Positions 9,199-17,134 of a DNA stretch of 64,000 nt are shown in pieces. The stretch lies in the NCBI RefSeq assembly GCF_000805335.1, contig NZ_KN708638.1, forward strand, positions 6,704,589 through 6,768,588. Reading direction: 5' to 3'. The translations under genes were made by a program, and so were the position numbers. The DNA is from Streptomyces sp. CT34 (lineage in GTDB: Bacteria > Actinomycetota > Actinomycetes > Streptomycetales > Streptomycetaceae). Numbering within the stretch: the first letter of the stretch is position 1; each line of letters starts with the position of its first letter. The notes beneath the pieces were generated by a model. That model saw only the letters and a list, made by a program, of their open reading frames with translations, was not told where the DNA came from and ran no database searches.

Positions 9199-10637
9199 CA
9201 GGAAGCCCCCTCGTCCGCTACCGCCTGCGGCACGTCGAGCCCCATGCGTTCTGCGGTCTCCCGATATGCTTCGCGGTAAATCCGGGTCACGTCCAGGCGC
9301 GCGATATAGACTTCCGTCGAAAGCACGCTGAAGTGGCCCAACAAGTCTCGCAGCACCAGCATCGGTTCGTGCTTGGACAGATACAGCGCGAGCGCGGCGT
9401 CCTCGTCGGCCGCAAGGACCAACTCGGCTGCCCGCTGGTAGTGGCCGGTAATCAGCTGCTGCAGCGTGGCCATCGCAAAGCAGTGCCTCAGCCGGTGCGG
9501 GGAGACCGTCGGGAACCGAGGCTCGAACCGCTCCCGGATCCGCGCCGCCGTACGGCGGAAGACCGTAGCCCAGTCCACGAACGGCTTGCCCGAGGACTGC
9601 AGGCCCACCAGCGGCGACTGGCCCTCCGGCGTGACCAGGCACAGCCGCTCGCGCAGCGTCAGCTTCCGCCACGATCGCCGCACCCCGTTGATCGTGGCGC
9701 CCTCCCAGTCCGGCGCCTCCACGAGCAGCGGCTCACCCAACCGCCACGGCGGCCGCCACACGAACCCCTCGGCCGACGCCGCCCGGTCCAGGTCGATGTA
9801 CTGGTGCATGCGGGCCAGCGGGTCGTACTGGACCCACGTCGTCCGGTCCTTCTTGCCCTTCGTCAGCGCCCGGCCCAGCGGGAACAACACCGGTAGCGAC
9901 GACCGGCGCCGCGGCAACGGCGGCACCTCGTAGATCGTCAGATGTGTGAACTCCTGCCGCCGGGGGCCGCTGGACAACACGAACTCGCCCATCGCGGCAT
10001 TCCGCGCACACTCACGGCCCCGGAAGACCCGGTCCGGAGAACCGTCGGGCTCAAGGCCCGCCAGAGCGCGGACGAACAGGCCACAGAAGTCCTGCTCCAT
10101 GTACTTGATCGAAGTGTGCGGCCGCGGGCTCCGCACCCGAGCGAGGTTCCGTTCGACGTCCACGAGGACGCCATCGGCGACGCGCTTCCCCATCCGGTAG
10201 GTGAACGGGATCGACTGCGCGAACCCTTCGGCTCGTGCCCACTTGTAGAAGGCGGACAGGTGACCGACATGGAGGTTCCAGGTGCTGCCGTCCCACCGCT
10301 TCTTCAGCGGACCGGCAAAGCGGTCCTCCGCATACATGCTCAGCGCGGCACGCAGCTCCCGCCGCCCGCCCAGCGGGTGAACTCCACGCTCCTGGAGGTA
10401 GGACATCCACTCGCACAACGTATTCGCGTGGTTCCGCCAAGTCCGTTCCGCCGGCGCTCCGTCGAGCGGGAGCTCCCGGAGCCACCGGTTCGCGACCATC
10501 GCTGGCCGAGGTACCCCCGGGGCGTCCTCGAAGCGAAGGTCGTCATCGACGATGACGGGCATCCGGTCACGGATCAGCGGCTGCCGATCAAGATCCCAGG
10601 ACTCCCACCCTCTCGCAGAGAAGTTGATCAGGTGCAT
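9198..10637 (-). CDS. Tyrosine recombinase/integrase (first gene of the module)
   Basis: The 479-aa protein carries the full set of catalytic residues expected for tyrosine recombinases: Arg in SSGPRRQEFTHL (about 225), Lys in TKGKKDRT, HRLRHCF (about 380), LLGHFSVLSTEVYIA with His and nucleophile Tyr (about 430-442). It is the promoter-proximal gene of a four-gene unit in which each stop overlaps the next start. An inverted repeat straddles its start codon. It probably catalyses integration or excision of the element, together with the two other recombinases. Confidence 0.9.
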   Translation of the reverse strand: MHLINFSARGWESWDLDRQPLIRDRMPVIVDDDLRFEDAPGVPRPAMVANRWLRELPLDGAPAERTWRNHANTLCEWMSYLQERGVHPLGGRRELRAALSMYAEDRFAGPLKKRWDGSTWNLHVGHLSAFYKWARAEGFAQSIPFTYRMGKRVADGVLVDVERNLARVRSPRPHTSIKYMEQDFCGLFVRALAGLEPDGSPDRVFRGRECARNAAMGEFVLSSGPRRQEFTHLTIYEVPPLPRRRSSLPVLFPLGRALTKGKKDRTTWVQYDPLARMHQYIDLDRAASAEGFVWRPPWRLGEPLLVEAPDWEGATINGVRRSWRKLTLRERLCLVTPEGQSPLVGLQSSGKPFVDWATVFRRTAARIRERFEPRFPTVSPHRLRHCFAMATLQQLITGHYQRAAELVLAADEDAALALYLSKHEPMLVLRDLLGHFSVLSTEVYIARLDVTRIYREAYRETAERMGLDVPQAVADEGAS

Positions 10638-10705
10638 GACGTTGGACCCTAGGTATCCGACATGACCTGCTGCAACAGACTGCCGCGCTCTCTGCGAGAG
10701 GGGTG
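10606..10705. repeat. Inverted repeat around the start of the first recombinase gene
   Basis: CCCTCTCGCAGAGA near 10608-10621 is matched in inverse orientation by TCTCTGCGAGAGGG near 10689-10702. The arms are about 67 bases apart and flank the start codon of the first recombinase gene at 10635-10637. It could be a recombinase core-site pair, an element end or an operator. No third copy was found at the left end of the module. Confidence 0.6.
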
Positions 10706-10727
10706 TACGGAGAATGGGACACGCTGA

Positions 10728-11063
10728 TTAAGCAGCGACTTCGGCCTTGTTGGCGATCGGTGAGCCGGCCATGACCTGGAACGGTACGGCCCCGTCGAGG
10801 TGGTGGCGTAGGGTCTGGGCGAGCGCTTCGCGTTCGTCATCGGTGATGCGGTCTGCGGTGGTGTCGGCGACCATTTCGACCGTCGCGTGGAGCAGGTTGT
10901 CGCTCAGCGGGGTGATCGGGTAGGGCTTCATCGCCTCATGGCATGACCTGACGAGCTGCGCGAGGTCCTGGTCCACAGTGAGGTCCGGGACCAGGTAGGC
11001 ATGCAGGACACGGGCGCCGTCACGCCAGGGTGATCCTTGGAACTGGGGTACGAATTTCCTCAC
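10728..11063 (-). pseudogene. Truncated 2H phosphoesterase (2'-5' RNA ligase-like), N-terminal half
   Basis: The 111-aa reading frame begins at a GTG overlapping the previous stop (GTGA). It has VLHAYLVPD followed by LLHATVEMV, the first H-x-T motif of the 2H phosphoesterase fold (about residue 58). Complete family members have two such motifs; the second half is absent and the frame ends at KAEVAA, about 90 bases from the start of the recombinase module. Insertion of the recombinase-type element into its 3' half is the simplest explanation. The neighbouring upstream gene is an intact family member. Confidence 0.65.
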
Positions 11064-11716
11064 GGCTGACTCCCTTCTGCCCGTGCGCCGACATGTTGCT
11101 CGGCGCCCTGGTGCCCCTGGCCGAGTGGTACCTCGGCGAGGACGGTCCAGGTGTATCGGTCCCGCCAGGTCTGCTGTTGGTCCACGAGGAAGACCCGCTT
11201 CACGGTCATCCTGGCACGGGGAGGTCGGAGTTTGGTGAGTGCTCGGGAGAGTTCGTCGTGGTCCCATTGGGCGCCGCTGTACGCGAGGCTCATGTGTGGC
11301 CAGAAGCTGTCGTCCGGGGCTGCCGGCATCGCCTCCGGGCCGACGACGCCTTCGGTGGCGCGTCGCAGGCCCCAGAACAGTGCGGAGATCCGGTCTTCGG
11401 GATAGATCGCGAGGGTGACGCCGTTGTGGATGGCCTGAGTTGGCCCGATTTCGATGTCGAACGGATCAAAGCCGCGCAGCGCCGACTGGCCGGCAGCGGC
11501 GACCGCGGCAGCTTGGGCCGGAGTGAGTGAGCCGATGGAAAGCAGGGTCGAGTGCAGCCACTCGACGGGCACCGGGCTCAGTTCGGGGTGGCGGCTGAGG
11601 AGCTCGGCGTGAGCGCGAGCGTAGCTGTGCATGGCGGGCTGGTCGTCGAACAGCAGATGCCAGTGTGCGCGACGCTCGCCTGCCGGCCAGTGATGCGTTG
11701 CCCAGAAGTCCCTCAT
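11060..11716 (-). CDS. 2H phosphoesterase / 2'-5' RNA ligase family protein
   Basis: The 218-aa product starts at the ATG overlapping the stop of the upstream nuclease gene (TGATG). The two signature motifs are present: VEWLHSTLLSIG (about residue 54) and WPHMSLAYSG (about 140). 2H enzymes hydrolyse or ligate 2',3'-cyclic phosphate or 2'-5' linked RNA or nucleotide substrates. The pairing with an endonuclease/exonuclease/phosphatase-family gene and a second, truncated 2H gene suggests processing of a nucleic-acid or nucleotide substrate in this operon. Confidence 0.85.
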   Translation of the reverse strand: MRDFWATHHWPAGERRAHWHLLFDDQPAMHSYARAHAELLSRHPELSPVPVEWLHSTLLSIGSLTPAQAAAVAAAGQSALRGFDPFDIEIGPTQAIHNGVTLAIYPEDRISALFWGLRRATEGVVGPEAMPAAPDDSFWPHMSLAYSGAQWDHDELSRALTKLRPPRARMTVKRVFLVDQQQTWRDRYTWTVLAEVPLGQGHQGAEQHVGARAEGSQP

Positions 11717-12669
11717 CACGCACCACCCTCCACCTTGCTGGGGTCCACGTCCACCCAGATCGGGAGATGGTCCGACCCCGCTTCCGCGGCTTTGCTGCGG
11801 TGGACTCCGTAGCGCACGAGTGCGGGAGCTGTGGGGCGGGTGGCGAGGATGAGATCGATGCGGCGCGGCCCCCAAGGGTCCGGGTCGCCCGTGCCGTCTT
11901 TCCAGTGGCCGACGGTCGGGTGCGGGGGGACTCCCAGGTGAACTGCAGCGTCGACCATGAAGCCGCGGCGGAGGAGGGCGTGGGTCTGTTCCCGGTCGGC
12001 CAGCTGTTCGCCACCGATCGTGTCAGGGATTACCTGGTATTCGAGATCGTCGTGGTCCTGGTCGAGGTAGGGCTCGGCGTCGTAGTAACGCCGCACCCCA
12101 CCCTCGACGACCGTTGCTGCAGAGGGGGCGTTGAAGTCACCGATGGCGAACCCTGGCTTCGCCCCGCCGGTTCGCCGGTAGATGCCTTTCACCCGCAGAG
12201 CCTCATTGGCGCGGAAGTCAGGACGGAAGGGGTCACCGTGGTAGGAGCCCACCGTGACCGGTTCGCACGCTCCAATGTCGAAGCGCGCGGTGGCAAATCC
12301 GTGCCAGAAATCGGGTGCCCCGTAAGGCCGGTAGCTGCCCGGCACGACACTTACCGCATCCGCGTTCCACAAGAGCGCCGTATACCAGGGGCGATGGGAG
12401 TTCGCGGCCATGGCGGTGCCGTACGGGTACCCGGGCGTGCTTTCGACGGTCGCGGTCAGTCCGCAGTCGGCAGCGAATGCCTTGATGGTCTCAGCGGCCG
12501 TCTCGTCCCACTCGTGCTTGGCGGTCGCGCTTTCGTCGACCACTACCTCCTGAAGGCCGAGGATGTGCGGGCCGATCTCGTGGACTGCGGCGACGCGTGC
12601 CTGCCAGGCGGCGCTGCCACGCGCATCGAGGTTGAGTTTGTAAGCGTTCAGGTTCGCGATACGGATCAA
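11716..12669 (-). CDS. Endonuclease/exonuclease/phosphatase (EEP) family hydrolase
   Basis: The 317-aa protein shows the EEP/DNase I-like catalytic set in order: IANLNAY (Asn), HILGLQEVVVDE (Glu, metal binding), FAIGDFNAPS (Asp/Asn), RIDLILATR and AGSDHLPIWVDV (Asp/His). No signal peptide is seen, so it likely acts in the cytoplasm on nucleic acid or a phosphodiester or phosphomonoester substrate. It is followed without gap by the 2H phosphoesterase gene. The start ATG gives MIRIANLNAY, the normal N-terminal strand of the fold. Confidence 0.88.
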   Translation of the reverse strand: MIRIANLNAYKLNLDARGSAAWQARVAAVHEIGPHILGLQEVVVDESATAKHEWDETAAETIKAFAADCGLTATVESTPGYPYGTAMAANSHRPWYTALLWNADAVSVVPGSYRPYGAPDFWHGFATARFDIGACEPVTVGSYHGDPFRPDFRANEALRVKGIYRRTGGAKPGFAIGDFNAPSAATVVEGGVRRYYDAEPYLDQDHDDLEYQVIPDTIGGEQLADREQTHALLRRGFMVDAAVHLGVPPHPTVGHWKDGTGDPDPWGPRRIDLILATRPTAPALVRYGVHRSKAAEAGSDHLPIWVDVDPSKVEGGA

Positions 12670-12854
12670 GGTTATGCCCCTCGTGCGTTGTTGGGGTCTG
12701 GTGTGGTGCGAGGTCTGCGTTCGCCGGATGCGGGTGTGTGCCTTGTGCGGTGAGCACCATGTCCTGCTGGCCCAGGGGCCGGTAGGGCTCGCCGCCGACG
12801 CTCTCAGACGGCTTGGCGCCCGACGAATTGCTTAGGGCCAGCCGGTGTCTAATG

Positions 12855-13025
12855 TCACGAGCCACATGAGGCCAGCAATCCACCGGCAAACAGTAGGAGG
12901 ATCAGAAACAGGAGCATGAATGTCGCGGTACGCATCGGCGGGTCCGGCTTGGGCGGGTCCGGCGGGACATGGCCGTGAATGTGGTCCGCGCGCAGGCAAT
13001 CAGGGCAGTTGGGATGGTGCAGCAT
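12855..13025 (-). CDS. Small membrane protein, 56 aa, with CxxC motif
   Basis: A short gene with a strong SD (GGGAGG) before its ATG. The product has NCPDC (C7 and C10) near the N-terminus, a His/Pro-rich linker and one clear transmembrane helix (about residues 33-53, rich in Leu/Phe), ending LLASCGS. The GGGAGG lies inside the last codons of the 37-aa ORF just upstream, so the two are closely coupled. Function is unknown. A CxxC motif on a single-pass anchor could bind a metal or act as a thiol pair. Confidence 0.55.
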   Translation of the reverse strand: MLHHPNCPDCLRADHIHGHVPPDPPKPDPPMRTATFMLLFLILLLFAGGLLASCGS

Positions 13026-13032
13026 CGCAAAT

Positions 13033-13146
13033 TCACCTCCCTATGCCGAGGAGGGCCATCTGTTGTGCCCCGAGCGTGAGTTCCTCCGCGGTGGTGCGCG
13101 GTACCGAAAGAGCGAAGAGGAGGTTGTAACTGCCGTGTCTGGTCAT
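13033..13146 (-). CDS. Small peptide ORF, 37 aa
   Basis: The ATG at 13146 has an AGGAAG ribosome-binding site five bases upstream and lies 20 bases after the stop of the glutamine-synthetase-like gene. The peptide begins MTRHGSYNLLFALSVP and ends QMALLGIGR. It has no cysteine. Position in the operon, good SD and immediate coupling to the 56-aa ORF argue that it is translated. It could be a precursor peptide, a small regulator or a membrane-associated peptide; nothing in the sequence decides this. Confidence 0.5.
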   Translation of the reverse strand: MTRHGSYNLLFALSVPRTTAEELTLGAQQMALLGIGR

Positions 13147-13165
13147 TGGTCTTCCTGGTCGGTGG

Positions 13166-14524
13166 TCATGCGCGGGTGAGCCAGCGGTGGCGTTCGGCAT
13201 CGGTGACGATGCGTTGGTGGTGGTCGATTTCCAGGCGGGCGAGATGGGCGTAGTGATCGACGACCTCGGCACTGAGGGCCTCGCGCACGATGGGGCTGTG
13301 CCGGAACGCCACCTGGGCCTGCTTGAGGGTGGAGGGCAGGGGGGTGCCGCCTGCGCCGTAGGCGTTGCCGGTGTGGGCAGGTCCGGGGGTGAGTTCTTCG
13401 GTGATGCCGTGGTTGATCGCTGCGATGGCCGCGGTCACGGCGAGGTACGGGTTGGCGTCCGCACCGGGCACTCGCACCTCCAAGTGCAGGTTTTCACCGT
13501 GGCCGACGACTCGGATCGCGCAGGTGCGGTTGTCGTATCCCCAGGTGAAGGCGGTGGGCGCGAACGAGTCGGGCACGTAGCGCTTGTAGGAGTTGATGTT
13601 CGGCGCGTACAGCGGGCCGAGTTGGGGGAGAGCGTCGAGGAGGCCGGCGACGGCGTGCTCGGCGAGTGTGGACAGGGCGCCGTCCGGATCGGTGAGCACG
13701 CTGGTGTCGTTCTTCCACAGCGAGAGGTGCAGGTGCAATCCGCTGCCGATCCCGGTCTGCGGCGCAGCCATGAACGTGGGGGTGAGCCCCATTCGCGTTG
13801 CCAGGGCGCGTGCGGCGTGCTTGAAGACCAGGTGCCCGTCGCAGGCTGCGATCGGCTCGCCGTAGGGGAAGGTGACTTCGACCTGTCCGCCGGCGCCTTC
13901 CGTTTTGACCGCCTCCACCGGTAGCCCGGCCCCGGCGAGCTCGGCTTCTAGGCGGCGGAAGAACCGGAGTGCTACCGGGGTGTGGTCCAGGGCGTAATCG
14001 AGGTTCTCGGCGGTCAACGGCGTCATGTCCTGGTCGCCGGTGCCCCGGTAGAGCACGAACTCGGTCTCCAAACCGGTCTTGACGTGCAGGCCGTGGGCGG
14101 CGAGGCGGGTCAGTTGCCGGCGCAGCATCTGCCGCGGCGCTACCTCGATGCGTTCCCCGTGGCGGTCGGCGACGTCACCAAGGACCAGCGCGGTGCCCGG
14201 CATCCACGGCACGAGCCGGAGGGTCGAGATGGCCGGGGTGACCGCAATGTCCTGGTAGCCGGTTTCCCACGAGGCCAGCGTGAAACCATCCAGCGGCGTC
14301 ATGTCGACGTCGGTGGCCAGCACGTACGCGCACATCTCGGCGCCCTGGCGGGCAACACGTTCGCAGAAATGCCGCGCGTTGTACCGCTTGCCCTTCAGCC
14401 GGCCCTGCAGATCGGGGACGGCCACCATCACCGTGTCGATCCGCCCTGAGCTGACCAGGGCCCGCAGACGTTCGAGGGTCAGGCGCGCATCGGCACCGTT
14501 GTCGGAGTTGGCTGCCGGCATCAC
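13166..14524 (-). CDS. Glutamine synthetase-family amine/amino-acid ligase (GlnA-like)
   Basis: The 452-aa protein has glutamine-synthetase folds and motifs: KTGLETEFVLY (metal-binding Glu), SGLHLHLSLWKN, LYAPNINSYKRY and DNRTCAIRV for ATP and substrate binding. It lacks the features and length of housekeeping GlnA/GlnII. It resembles the GlnA3/GlnA4 and PuuA-type enzymes that gamma-glutamylate polyamines or other amines. The start overlaps the stop of the upstream permease gene (GTGA), so import of an amine or amino acid by the permease followed by glutamylation is a reasonable model. Substrate cannot be told from sequence. Confidence 0.88.
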   Translation of the reverse strand: MMPAANSDNGADARLTLERLRALVSSGRIDTVMVAVPDLQGRLKGKRYNARHFCERVARQGAEMCAYVLATDVDMTPLDGFTLASWETGYQDIAVTPAISTLRLVPWMPGTALVLGDVADRHGERIEVAPRQMLRRQLTRLAAHGLHVKTGLETEFVLYRGTGDQDMTPLTAENLDYALDHTPVALRFFRRLEAELAGAGLPVEAVKTEGAGGQVEVTFPYGEPIAACDGHLVFKHAARALATRMGLTPTFMAAPQTGIGSGLHLHLSLWKNDTSVLTDPDGALSTLAEHAVAGLLDALPQLGPLYAPNINSYKRYVPDSFAPTAFTWGYDNRTCAIRVVGHGENLHLEVRVPGADANPYLAVTAAIAAINHGITEELTPGPAHTGNAYGAGGTPLPSTLKQAQVAFRHSPIVREALSAEVVDHYAHLARLEIDHHQRIVTDAERHRWLTRA

Positions 14525-16047
14525 ACGATCTCCTGATCGAAGCGGTCGGTGGAGCGGTCGAAACTGCGGGAGGGCACGTCATAGGCACGCTTGCCCGCGG
14601 CCCGCCACCAGGCCCAGGCCAGCACCAGTACGGCGATCAGGGCGACCGGGGCATAGTTGAAGGTGCCGACGGAGACCGGGCTCGTCTGGGGCAGGCAGAA
14701 CAGCACGGTGACGAACACGACCCAGGCCACGGCGACGACGCCGACCGTCACACCCCACCGGCCCAGGTTCCAGGGGCCGGGCCGGAAGCGGGCGCGGTGC
14801 TTGACGCGCAGGTAGATCGGGATGGCATAGGCGGGGGTGATCCCGATGACGTTGATGCTGGTGATCGCCGCGTACGCGCTCGGGCTGTACAGACTTGGCG
14901 CGGCGAGCAGGGCCGCGGCGCCGACGGCCAGCCAGACCGCGTTGCGGGGCGTGCCGGTGCGCTCGTGCACCCGCCGCCACAGCCCCGAGCCTGGCAGGGC
15001 CCCGTCCCGGCTGAACGCGAACACCATCCGGCTCGCCGCGGCCGTCTCGGCGTTCCCGCAGAACAGCTGGGCGACGATGACGACCAGCAGCAGCGCTTTT
15101 GCGCCGGCCACGCCGAGGGCGTCTAGAAAGATCTGGGCGGGCGGCACCCCGGTCGCGGTGGCGCGGGTTGCCGCGTAGTCCTGGATCGCGAACGTCAGAC
15201 CGGCCAGCAGCGCGAACCCGGCCGCCCAGGACCAGGTGATGGCTCGCATGATGCCGCGCGAGGCGCTGACTTGGGCGTTGGTGGTCTCCTCCGACAGGTG
15301 CGCGGAGGCGTCGTAACCGCTGAAGGTGTACTGGGCGAGCAGCAGACCGATGGCCGTGACGTACAGGGGGCTGGACCAGCCGGTGTGGTTGGCGAATGAG
15401 CCGAAGACGAAGCCGGGGGACTGGTGGTGCGCGGGCACGAGGGCAAGGACGCCGACGATTAGCGCGACGCCGGCCAGGTGCCACCAGACGCTGATCGAGT
15501 TCAGGATGCTGACCAGCCGGACCCCGAACAGGTTCAACGAGGCGTGCAGGGCAAGGATGATCAGGTAGATCGCCATCGTCTTGCCCGCGGTTGGCTCGAA
15601 GCCGAACTGCAGGTTCAGCAGCGCTGCGGTGAACTGCGCGGCGCCGTAGTCGATGCCGGCGATCGCGCCCAGCAGCCCGAGGAGGTTCAGCCAGCCGGTG
15701 TACCAGCCAGCCTTGCGCCCGCCGAGCTTCTCCGCCTGGAAGTACAGGGCGCCCGAGGTGGGGTAGGCGGACGTCACCTCCGCCAGGCCGGCCCCCACGA
15801 ACATCACCATTACACCGACTGCGATCCAGCCCCACATCATCACCGCCGGGCCGCCGGTGGTCAGGCCGAAGCCGTACAGCGTCATGCAGCCGGACAGCAC
15901 GCTGATGACGGAGAAGCTGATCGCAAAGTTGCCGAAGGGACCCATGCGGCGGGTGAGCACCGGCTCGTAGCCGAGTTCGCGCAAGTACGCGTCATCCGGG
16001 GCGCGATGGGAGCGTGCGGACCGGCGGTGCTGGGCTAAGCGGAACAC
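14521..16047 (-). CDS. APC-superfamily amino-acid/GABA-type permease
   Basis: The 508-aa protein has about 12 transmembrane segments, with the APC N-terminal signature GNFAISFSVISVLSG and helices typical of amino-acid/choline transporters (GALYFQAEKLGG, YTFSGYDASAHLSEET). It probably imports an amino acid, GABA-like compound or polyamine into the cell. The start is a GTG with GGAGG upstream. It is translationally coupled to the GlnA-like ligase gene. Confidence 0.92.
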   Translation of the reverse strand: MFRLAQHRRSARSHRAPDDAYLRELGYEPVLTRRMGPFGNFAISFSVISVLSGCMTLYGFGLTTGGPAVMMWGWIAVGVMVMFVGAGLAEVTSAYPTSGALYFQAEKLGGRKAGWYTGWLNLLGLLGAIAGIDYGAAQFTAALLNLQFGFEPTAGKTMAIYLIILALHASLNLFGVRLVSILNSISVWWHLAGVALIVGVLALVPAHHQSPGFVFGSFANHTGWSSPLYVTAIGLLLAQYTFSGYDASAHLSEETTNAQVSASRGIMRAITWSWAAGFALLAGLTFAIQDYAATRATATGVPPAQIFLDALGVAGAKALLLVVIVAQLFCGNAETAAASRMVFAFSRDGALPGSGLWRRVHERTGTPRNAVWLAVGAAALLAAPSLYSPSAYAAITSINVIGITPAYAIPIYLRVKHRARFRPGPWNLGRWGVTVGVVAVAWVVFVTVLFCLPQTSPVSVGTFNYAPVALIAVLVLAWAWWRAAGKRAYDVPSRSFDRSTDRFDQEIV

Positions 16048-16117
16048 GAAACCTCCAGGAAGTGAAGAAGAGGGGTGAATGCGCTGAGTGGTGCCCGTGG
16101 TGGCGGTGCTGGGCAGG

Positions 16118-17134
16118 TCACGGACAAGGGGGGCCGGCGCGCGGGGCTTTCCTGTGCGTGTAGGCGAGCGATTCGCGGCGTGCCCGCAGCATCAGGTCCT
16201 GGCCGCCGTCGTCCCCCAGGAGCCGGTCCTCCACCGAGGACCATGGCTCGTGAGCCGCGTAGGGCTCCATAGCGGTGAACACCTCCGCCGCTTCTGCGAA
16301 TTGGTGACCGGCCCACAGCGCATACGCGAGGTGACTGAGGTCGGTCAGCGACCGGAGAGCGGGGTCTGCGGTCTTGAACCAGTGGTGGAAGGCGTTACGG
16401 GTGTAGGAGTGCAATGGGTCTTCGGCCCACTGCCGTCGCCACAGCGGGTGCACCTTGCCGCGCTGCATCTGCTGGCGGCACTGTTCGACTTGGGCGTATG
16501 CCGGTAGCAGGAGCAGGGGCGATTTGGCCGGCGCCCAGGACGCCACCCACCGTCCGAAGTCGAAGACGGCAGCCAGCCCCCCGGAGGCGGGGCCGTCCCG
16601 GGAGAGCAGGGCCTGCAGGATGCGGTGGAATGCCTCCCGGTTGAACGGATCCCGACGGTGCACCTCTCCCAGCAACTCCCACGGCCCCGGCGGCAGCATC
16701 GGCTCCCTTGACGGCACACGGTGCTCCGGACGCATTTGACGCACGTCGATCTGCGCGAGGGCCAGCAGGCACACCCACGGGACCGGATCGTGCGGAGCCC
16801 GGTATGCCGCCATCTGCGCCGCATGCCGGCCCCGGGTCTCGAACTCGTAGACGATGGCGTGGTGTTGGCGGTGAGCGCGCAGGGCCCGCTCCACGATGAC
16901 CCGGGCTCGCATGACCTGGGCGTCGTAGCTGTCCGGCTCCTCGGCCAGCCACACATCCATCACGTCGCTCCCGGCAGCAGCGACCGCCAGGACCTGCGTC
17001 CGGGACGTCCTCAGCGCCAGAGACCTCGTGGTGGACAACAGGTTCCGGGTGGCCGACCACCGTCCGGCTCGCAGCTCTACCAGGGCCACGCGCAGGTCAT
17101 CATCGCTGCCTGCCGGGTCATACACGGGATACAT
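16118..17134 (-). CDS. Hypothetical protein, DUF4034/TPR-like (full-length paralog)
   Basis: The ATG at 17134 overlaps the stop of the GH15 gene (TGATG), giving 338 aa; much longer versions of this frame lie inside the GH15 gene and are rejected. The protein is helical with Arg/Ala-rich repeats and conserved segments AEEPDSYDAQVM, DPVPWVCLLALAQ and PPGPWELLGEV, resembling DUF4034-type helical-repeat proteins. A truncated paralog is encoded at 23894-24469 in the same operon. No catalytic motif is visible; a scaffold or partner role is likely. Confidence 0.6.
   Translation of the reverse strand: MYPVYDPAGSDDDLRVALVELRAGRWSATRNLLSTTRSLALRTSRTQVLAVAAAGSDVMDVWLAEEPDSYDAQVMRARVIVERALRAHRQHHAIVYEFETRGRHAAQMAAYRAPHDPVPWVCLLALAQIDVRQMRPEHRVPSREPMLPPGPWELLGEVHRRDPFNREAFHRILQALLSRDGPASGGLAAVFDFGRWVASWAPAKSPLLLLPAYAQVEQCRQQMQRGKVHPLWRRQWAEDPLHSYTRNAFHHWFKTADPALRSLTDLSHLAYALWAGHQFAEAAEVFTAMEPYAAHEPWSSVEDRLLGDDGGQDLMLRARRESLAYTHRKAPRAGPPCP

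Noticed and set aside
11665..12753. Plus-strand frame opposite the EEP gene
   Set aside because: Shadow of a gene with clear catalytic motifs on the minus strand.
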